Assembly (NCBI GenBank): GCA_013813675.1
Contig: JACCRH010000295.1
Location: forward strand, 1-23,985
Direction: 5' to 3'
Length of the DNA stretch: 23,985 bases
DNA from: Gemmatimonadales bacterium
GTDB lineage: Bacteria; Gemmatimonadota; Gemmatimonadetes; Gemmatimonadales; GWC2-71-9
Shown: positions 20,059-23,985 of the stretch, one piece after another
Layout: each line of letters begins with the position of its first letter
Position numbering within the stretch: the stretch's first letter is position 1
The notes under the pieces: generated by a model
The model's database searches: none
What the model saw: the letters and a program-made list of their open reading frames with translations, nothing else
What the model was told of the DNA's origin: nothing
Translations under genes and position numbers: made by a program

Positions 20059-21730
20059 AGTGCGGCGCGCCGAGGCGCAAGGTGGCCTTCCCGCAGCGCT
20101 GCTCGGGGCACTCCTCGGCCTTGCGCCACTGTCTTCAGTGCCCGGACAAGAACGCCGCCCCCCTATCGACGAAGCTCGGCTGGATGCGCTGAAGGTCGAG
20201 GTGGCAGGGCAGGTCGACGCGCGCGCCGATCTGGTCCAGCGGGTGGTGGACCAGATCTTCAGTTTCGGCGAACTGGGCTTTCAGGAAGTGGAGACCTCGC
20301 GCTATCTGGTCGGTCTCCTGAGGCGGGAAGGCTTCGCGGTGGACACCGGGGTGGCCGGCATGCCGACCGCGTGGGTAGCCCGGTGGGGCCGGGGCCGTCC
20401 CGTGATCGCGCTCGGGTCCGACATCGACGCTATCCCCCAGGCCTCTCAAGTACCCGGTGTCGCCTGCCGCATGCCCCTGGTCGAAGGCGCGCCCGGCCAC
20501 GGCGAGGGCCACAACTCGGGGCAGGCGGTCAACCTCGCGGCCGCCCTGGCGGTCAAGCGGATTATGGAGCGGGAGCGGCTCGCGGGCACCCTGGTTCTCT
20601 GGCCCGGTGTAGCGGAGGAACTGGTCGCCGGCAAACCGTTTCTGGTGCGGGCGGGCGTCTTTCGCGATGTCGACGTCGTCCTGTTCAGTCACGTGGGGAC
20701 CGAGTTCGCCACCTCGTGGGGGCCCACATCCGGGTCGGGCCTGGTCTCGGTGCTCTACCGGTTCGGCGGCACCGCTGCCCATGCGGCGGGACAGCCGTGG
20801 CAGGGACGCAGCGCCCTCGATGCGGCCGAGCTCATGGATATCGGATGGAACTTCCGGCGCGAGCATCTACCCTTGAAGCAGCGCTCGCACTCGGTGATCG
20901 TGGACGGCGGAGACCAGCCCAACGTGGTACCCCAGAGCGCGTCGGTCTGGTATTACCTCCGGGAGCTGGACTACAAGGGGATCAAGGCCCTCTGGGCGGT
21001 GGCCGATTCGGTGGCGGCAGGCGCCGCGCTGATGACCGGCACGACGCTGCTCCCGACCCGGGTCCTCGGCGCGGCATGGCCCCGGCACTACAACCGGCCG
21101 GTGGCCGAGGCGCTGGCCGCCAACATCAGGCGGGTCGGGATGCCGGCGTGGACCGGCGAGGATCAGGCATTCGCCCGCGCCGTCCAGCGCGCCGTAGGAC
21201 AGCCCGACTCGGGACTCAAGCGCAGAGTGGATTCGTTGAGCCCGCCGCTGGAGCCGTCGCGCAACATGGGCGGTCCATCCGACGACATCGGTGACGTGTC
21301 CTGGACGGTGCCGACCGTAGTGCTCTACTATCCAGCCAACGTAGGCGGACTTCCCGGCCACCACTGGTCGAGCGCGATGGCAATGGCGACGCCGATCGCT
21401 CATAAGGGATCGGTCGCCGGCGCCAAAGCCGGAGCCATGACCCTGCTCGACCTGTTGCTTCGCCCGGCGCTGGTCGACAGCGCGCGCAGCTATTTCACCG
21501 ACGTCCAGACCCGCCGCACCAGGTACGAGCCGCTCATCCGACCGGATGACCAGCCGCCGCTCGACCTCAACCGGGCGATCCTGGAGCGCCACCGGCCGGC
21601 CATGCGAGCCTATTACTACGATGCCAGACGGTACCGGACCTATCTCGAGCAACTCGGTGTCTCCTATCCGGTGCTACCGGACAGTGGGGGCGCCTGCCGG
21701 GTGCGCCTCAAGCCGCCGCGGCCCCGATGA
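20039..21730 (+). CDS. Exported M20 family amidohydrolase (AbgB-like)
   Basis: The 563-residue product has an N-terminal signal-like segment (PAALLGALLGLAPLSSVPGQ, cut near 36-37). VVDQIFSFGELGFQEVETSR opens the M20 domain. PGHGEGHNSGQAVNLAAALA carries metal ligand H158, and GVAEELVAGK carries E193/E194 as catalytic base and ligand. AAHAAGQPWQGRSALDAAEL is the dimerisation domain, and GLPGHHWSSAMAMATPIAHK carries the last His. The family hydrolyses amide bonds of aminobenzoyl-glutamate, peptides or similar. The canonical Cys in GHxCGHN is E156. AAGG precedes ATG 20039, which overlaps the GNAT gene by 20 bases. A signal peptide suggests a periplasmic enzyme. Confidence 0.88.
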   Translation: MLLWPGRVRRAEAQGGLPAALLGALLGLAPLSSVPGQERRPPIDEARLDALKVEVAGQVDARADLVQRVVDQIFSFGELGFQEVETSRYLVGLLRREGFAVDTGVAGMPTAWVARWGRGRPVIALGSDIDAIPQASQVPGVACRMPLVEGAPGHGEGHNSGQAVNLAAALAVKRIMERERLAGTLVLWPGVAEELVAGKPFLVRAGVFRDVDVVLFSHVGTEFATSWGPTSGSGLVSVLYRFGGTAAHAAGQPWQGRSALDAAELMDIGWNFRREHLPLKQRSHSVIVDGGDQPNVVPQSASVWYYLRELDYKGIKALWAVADSVAAGAALMTGTTLLPTRVLGAAWPRHYNRPVAEALAANIRRVGMPAWTGEDQAFARAVQRAVGQPDSGLKRRVDSLSPPLEPSRNMGGPSDDIGDVSWTVPTVVLYYPANVGGLPGHHWSSAMAMATPIAHKGSVAGAKAGAMTLLDLLLRPALVDSARSYFTDVQTRRTRYEPLIRPDDQPPLDLNRAILERHRPAMRAYYYDARRYRTYLEQLGVSYPVLPDSGGACRVRLKPPRPR

Positions 21731-22242
21731 GCCCCCAGGTGGAGCTGCTGACGATCGAACAAGACGACTGGTTGACACTGGGGACCGACCCGGCCGTGTT
21801 CGCCCGCGACCAGCAGTTGCTGCTCGGTGACCAGGTCGGCAGCCTGCGGGAGATCGGCGCGGCGACGGCAGCGTTTCTGGCGCGGGCCGGGGGCCAGAGC
21901 CGCTGGGGCTCCTTCTTGGCGGTAGACGCGGAAAGCCGGGTGGTGATCGGCACCTGTTCCTTCAAAGGGCCGCCCGATGCCGACGGAGCGGTCGAGATCG
22001 CGTACTATACCCTTCCGGTGTACGAGGGACAGGGATACGCCACCGCGATGGCCGGTCTGCTCACCGCCAGAGCCGCCGCGCCTCCCGCGGCCCGCACCGT
22101 GCGCGCCCACACGCTGCCGCAGCACAACGCCTCGGCCAGAATCCTTCAGAAGCTCGGATTCGTCCACTTGGGACAGGTGCTGGATCCGGAGGACGGTCCG
22201 GTCTGGCGGTGGGAGCGAACCCCGGCGGTCTTGTCAGTCTAA
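21727..22242 (+). CDS. GNAT family N-acetyltransferase
   Basis: The 171-residue product starts MSPQVELLTIEQDDWLTLGT. Its motif A is AVEIAYYTLPVYEGQGYATA at 88-107, with the EGQGYAT acetyl-CoA loop, and motif B is RAHTLPQHNASARILQKLGF. This resembles the RimJ/RimL-like subgroup in which EIAY.......G.GYATE is followed by N.AS..VL.K.GF. The acceptor is unknown. ATG 21727 overlaps the M20 hydrolase stop (ATGA), so it is coupled to it; a second GNAT gene lies upstream of that hydrolase. The two GNAT proteins are too different to be a recent duplication. A shared role in modifying or processing an amino compound is possible. Confidence 0.88.
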   Translation: MSPQVELLTIEQDDWLTLGTDPAVFARDQQLLLGDQVGSLREIGAATAAFLARAGGQSRWGSFLAVDAESRVVIGTCSFKGPPDADGAVEIAYYTLPVYEGQGYATAMAGLLTARAAAPPAARTVRAHTLPQHNASARILQKLGFVHLGQVLDPEDGPVWRWERTPAVLSV

Positions 22243-22251
22243 GGAGAATGC

Positions 22252-22545
22252 ATGCCGGCCTACGTCGTGGTTAACGTCACCGTCCGGGATCCTTCCCGCT
22301 ACGAGGAGTACAAGCGGCTCGCGAGCCCAACCGTGGCCGCCTACGGCGGTCGCTACGTAGCCCGTGGCGCTCCGGTGGAGGTTCAGGAGGGGAACTGGTC
22401 GCCGGCCCGCCTCGTCATCCTCGAGTTTCCCGACCTGGACCGGGCCCGCGCGTGGTGGTCCTCGCCCGAATACGCCGGGGCCAAGGCCCTGCGACAGACG
22501 TGCGCGGACACGCAGTTGGTCATCACGGAGGGTCTACCCGACTAG
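22252..22545 (+). CDS. DUF1330 family protein
   Basis: The 97-residue product is MPAYVVVNVTVRDPSRYEEY, KRLASPTVAAYGGRYVARGA and LVILEFPDLDRARAWWSSPE, then YAGAKALRQTCADTQLVITE. These are the DUF1330 blocks: a ferredoxin-like dimeric alpha/beta barrel with the YVVV..V.DP..Y..Y start and the F.......W..S.EY motif. Members have been considered monooxygenase-like by fold, but no activity is known. ATG 22252 has AAGGAG about 7 bases upstream. The 9-base gap to the GNAT stop and the following tight spacing fit one transcript. Confidence 0.92.
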   Translation: MPAYVVVNVTVRDPSRYEEYKRLASPTVAAYGGRYVARGAPVEVQEGNWSPARLVILEFPDLDRARAWWSSPEYAGAKALRQTCADTQLVITEGLPD

Positions 22546-22567
22546 TTCTCTCGTGCTGGAGGCAAGT

Positions 22568-22894
22568 ATGCTCTCGGTCACCACTCCCGCTATCGACGGC
22601 CAGCGGGTCTCCCGCTACCTCGGCATCGTCACCGGCGAGGCCATTCTGGGCGCCAACATCTTTCGCGACTTCTTCGCCGGCATCCGTGACATCGTCGGTG
22701 GTCGCTCGGCCGCCTACGAACAGGAGCTGAGAAAAGCCAAAGGGATCGCGCTGGAGGAGATGGAACGGCAGGCCGCCGACCTCGGCGCCACCGCGGTGCT
22801 CTCCGTGGATCTCGACTACGAGACGATCCAGGTCGGCGGCGGCGGTGGCATGCTGATGGTCAGCGCCAGCGGCACCGCGGTGGTGCTGGGCTAG
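22568..22894 (+). CDS. YbjQ / UPF0145 family protein
   Basis: The 108-residue product MLSVTTPAIDGQRVSRYLGI, VTGEAILGANIFRDFFAGIR and DIVGGRSAAYEQELRKAKGI matches the YbjQ (DUF74) family, which folds as a pentameric ring. The later LGATAVLSVDLDYETIQVGG, GGGMLMVSASGTAVVL is the conserved C-terminal sheet with the D.DYE segment. The family has been called heavy-metal-binding, without clear biochemical proof. ATG 22568 has GGAGG 5 bases upstream. The length is equal to the family norm. It is 22 bases downstream of DUF1330 and 4 bases upstream of the thioesterase gene. Confidence 0.93.
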   Translation: MLSVTTPAIDGQRVSRYLGIVTGEAILGANIFRDFFAGIRDIVGGRSAAYEQELRKAKGIALEEMERQAADLGATAVLSVDLDYETIQVGGGGGMLMVSASGTAVVLG

Positions 22895-22898
22895 CCGG

Positions 22899-23384
22899 GT
22901 GGAGCTGCAGCGCGGGATCACGCTGAGGTTTCTGGCCGAGCCCGCCGACGTCAACTTCGGAGGGAAGGTCCACGGGGGCGCGGTGATGAAATGGATCGAC
23001 CAGGCGGGCTACACCTGCGCCGCGGGCTGGACCGGGACCTATTGCGTCACCGTCTACCTCGGCGGGCTTCACTTCCTGGCGCCGATTCGGGTCGGGGAGC
23101 TGGTGGAGCTCCGGGCCCTGGTCATCCGCACCGGGCGCACCAGCCTCGACATCGCGATCGACGTGTACGCCGGTGACCCCAAGAGTGCCGAGCGCAGGCG
23201 CACCGGACATTGCGTAGTGGTGTTCGTTGCGCTCGGGCCCGATGGTAAGTCCACCGCGGTGCCGGTCTGGAAGCCGGAGACGGAGTTGGATCGGGCGCTC
23301 GAGGGTTACGCCGAGCGCTTGGCCGGGCTCAGGAAGCAGATGGACGCCGAAATGGAGGCTCGCCTGGGAGGCCTGAAGGGGTAG
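22899..23384 (+). CDS. Hotdog-fold acyl-CoA thioesterase (BACH/YciA type)
   Basis: A GTG start gives 161 residues. The family signature VNFGGKVHGGAVMKWIDQAG (18-37) includes N19, the HGG turn and D34, the catalytic Asp of this thioesterase group. GLHFLAPIRVGELVELRALV and IRTGRTSLDIAIDVYAGDP are the hotdog strands, and TGHCVVVFVALGPDGKSTAV closes the domain. The C-terminal helix (EGYAERLAGLRKQMDAEMEA) is a typical tail. The enzyme hydrolyses acyl-CoA thioesters in the cytoplasm; chain-length preference is not deducible. It is the last gene of the run from 19507 and is followed by a convergent lipoprotein gene. Confidence 0.9.
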   Translation: MELQRGITLRFLAEPADVNFGGKVHGGAVMKWIDQAGYTCAAGWTGTYCVTVYLGGLHFLAPIRVGELVELRALVIRTGRTSLDIAIDVYAGDPKSAERRRTGHCVVVFVALGPDGKSTAVPVWKPETELDRALEGYAERLAGLRKQMDAEMEARLGGLKG

Positions 23385-23393
23385 TCCCGGCGG

Positions 23394-23410
23394 CGCCGCC
23401 TACTGCGGCG
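23394..23410. terminator. GC-rich hairpin between convergent thioesterase and lipoprotein genes
   Basis: CGCCGC (23394-23399) and GCGGCG (23405-23410) pair across the 5-base loop, and the sequence GGCGGCGCCGCC at 23389-23400 is itself a perfect palindrome. It lies at the shared 3' end of two convergent genes and overlaps the lipoprotein stop. No T-run is visible, so it may be a weak bidirectional terminator. Confidence 0.4.
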
Positions 23411-23756
23411 GAATCGACCAGAAGATCTCGTCGCCGGATCCGGACGCGAACGGCTCGCTGACCACCGGCCTTCCGGCCGCGCGGACCGGGCGCGCCTCCA
23501 GGCGGAAGGCCGGGGAGCCCGCGGTGATCGCCCGAGCCAGGGCGAATTCGGCCGTGTCCGACGCGGGCACGAATCCCAGTCGCACCGGGCGGTCGGACGA
23601 AGGCCGGACGTAGATATCGACATCGGACGAGGACCGGTTCTCGATCCGAACCTTGCCGCCGGAGGCGGGGGCGGGGTCGCCGCCGCCGGAGCCTCCCGCG
23701 CAGCCGGCGAGAGCGAGCCATAGACAGAGCGACCGGGCTCGAAGGAGAGATCGCAT
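23400..23756 (-). CDS. Small lipoprotein, unknown function
   Basis: The 118-residue product starts MRSLLRARSLCLWLALAGCA: basic N-terminus, hydrophobic core and lipobox LAGC with C19. A Gly/Pro-rich linker follows to about 35, then VRIENRSSSDVDIYVRPSSD, PVRLGFVPASDTAEFALARA and FRLEARPVRAAGRPVVSEPF, a small all-beta domain. I do not recognise the family; similar short lipoproteins are common in Gemmatimonadota-like genomes as far as I recall. The minus-strand GAGG lies 7 bases upstream of ATG, inside the coding sequence of the divergent gene. Its start codon shares two bases with that gene's ATG. Confidence 0.7.
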   Translation of the reverse strand: MRSLLRARSLCLWLALAGCAGGSGGGDPAPASGGKVRIENRSSSDVDIYVRPSSDRPVRLGFVPASDTAEFALARAITAGSPAFRLEARPVRAAGRPVVSEPFASGSGDEIFWSIPPQ

Positions 23757-23985
23757 GACGTCACCTCGATTGGTAAAGGCCGCACCGCATCAGCGAAAGG
23801 ATACTCTGGCGCTCCTCGGCGCGCTGGTCCTGGTGCTGAGCCCGGTGCCTTGCCGGGCCCAGAGCACTGTTGCCCAGCCCGATTCCTCGGCCGCGGCGGC
23901 CCCCGACAGCGCAGCAGCCGGCGGGAGCCGCAACGCCGGCGGAGCGGTTGCCGCCGGCGACACGGTGCAGCGCGCCGCCCCGGAT
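23755..23985 (+). CDS. Secreted Ala/Gly-rich protein, 3' end outside the window
   Basis: The reading frame starts at ATG 23755 and stays open to the end of the window (77 residues). AAGGAG lies 7 bases upstream, in the coding sequence of the divergent lipoprotein. The N-terminus has PHQRKDTLALLGALVLVLSP ending PVPCRAQ, a Sec signal peptide with cleavage near residue 36. The mature part begins STVAQPDSSAAAAPDSAAAG, a low-complexity, probably disordered Ala/Ser/Pro linker, so the functional domain lies beyond the window. No domain can be named. The start pairs with the minus-strand ATG at 23756. Confidence 0.65.
   Translation, partial: MTSPRLVKAAPHQRKDTLALLGALVLVLSPVPCRAQSTVAQPDSSAAAAPDSAAAGGSRNAGGAVAAGDTVQRAAPD

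Noticed and set aside
1..23985. CRISPR array, insertion sequence, integrase or phage genes
   Set aside because: No regularly spaced repeats, terminal inverted repeats with a transposase, or recombinase motifs were seen anywhere in the window.

Overview
The window is high-GC bacterial chromosomal DNA, densely packed with short genes, many starting with GTG and many joined by 4-base stop/start overlaps. An ADOP-type (MacB/FtsX-like) permease with no adjacent ATPase, a PQQ-type beta-propeller enzyme, DinB, DoxX and NTF2-like proteins, and many small lipoproteins together suggest a soil Gemmatimonadota or Acidobacteria-like organism. This is inferred from gene content only; there is no rRNA or other phylogenetic marker apart from bS21. 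I see no tRNA, rRNA, CRISPR array, integrase, transposase or phage gene.

Layout. 1-1667: an internally deleted DUF1697 remnant, a secreted NTF2-like protein, a small membrane protein, a second NTF2-like protein and a short cupin-like remnant. 1688-2754: a minus-strand NTF2-like gene divergent from a DinB gene. 2770-5635: a tight plus-strand run holding an unknown protein, a PIN toxin followed by its Phd-type antitoxin (reversed order), a KOW-like protein, a membrane protein, DUF488, a META-domain lipoprotein and a membrane protein. 5695-9925: the ADOP permease and, 16 bases later, a PQQ-propeller protein with altered active-site residues. 10102-11442: a ClpP-like protease with an apparent Ser-His-Asn triad, and an isoprenylcysteine-methyltransferase-like membrane protein. 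11699-13830: a lone receiver domain, a small unknown protein, a membrane protein and a coupled SAM methyltransferase. 14015-15810: translationally coupled DinB, DoxX and NTF2 genes, then a UPF0178 gene. 15815-16550: a strong bidirectional hairpin, then minus-strand rpsU and a small membrane protein. 16746-18202: DUF1089, DUF202 and an unknown helical protein. 18232-19522: a zincin-like lipoprotein divergent from a predicted outer-membrane barrel. 19507-23384: GNAT, an M20 amidohydrolase, GNAT, DUF1330, YbjQ and a hotdog thioesterase. 23400-23985: a lipoprotein and a secreted protein that diverge from overlapping start codons.

Most of the window looks like ordinary accessory and housekeeping genes. 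The observations most worth following up are the substituted PQQ-enzyme active site, the Asn-triad ClpP, the overlapping divergent start codons near 23755, the deleted DUF1697 gene and the reversed toxin-antitoxin pair. I did not find a clearly new multi-gene system.
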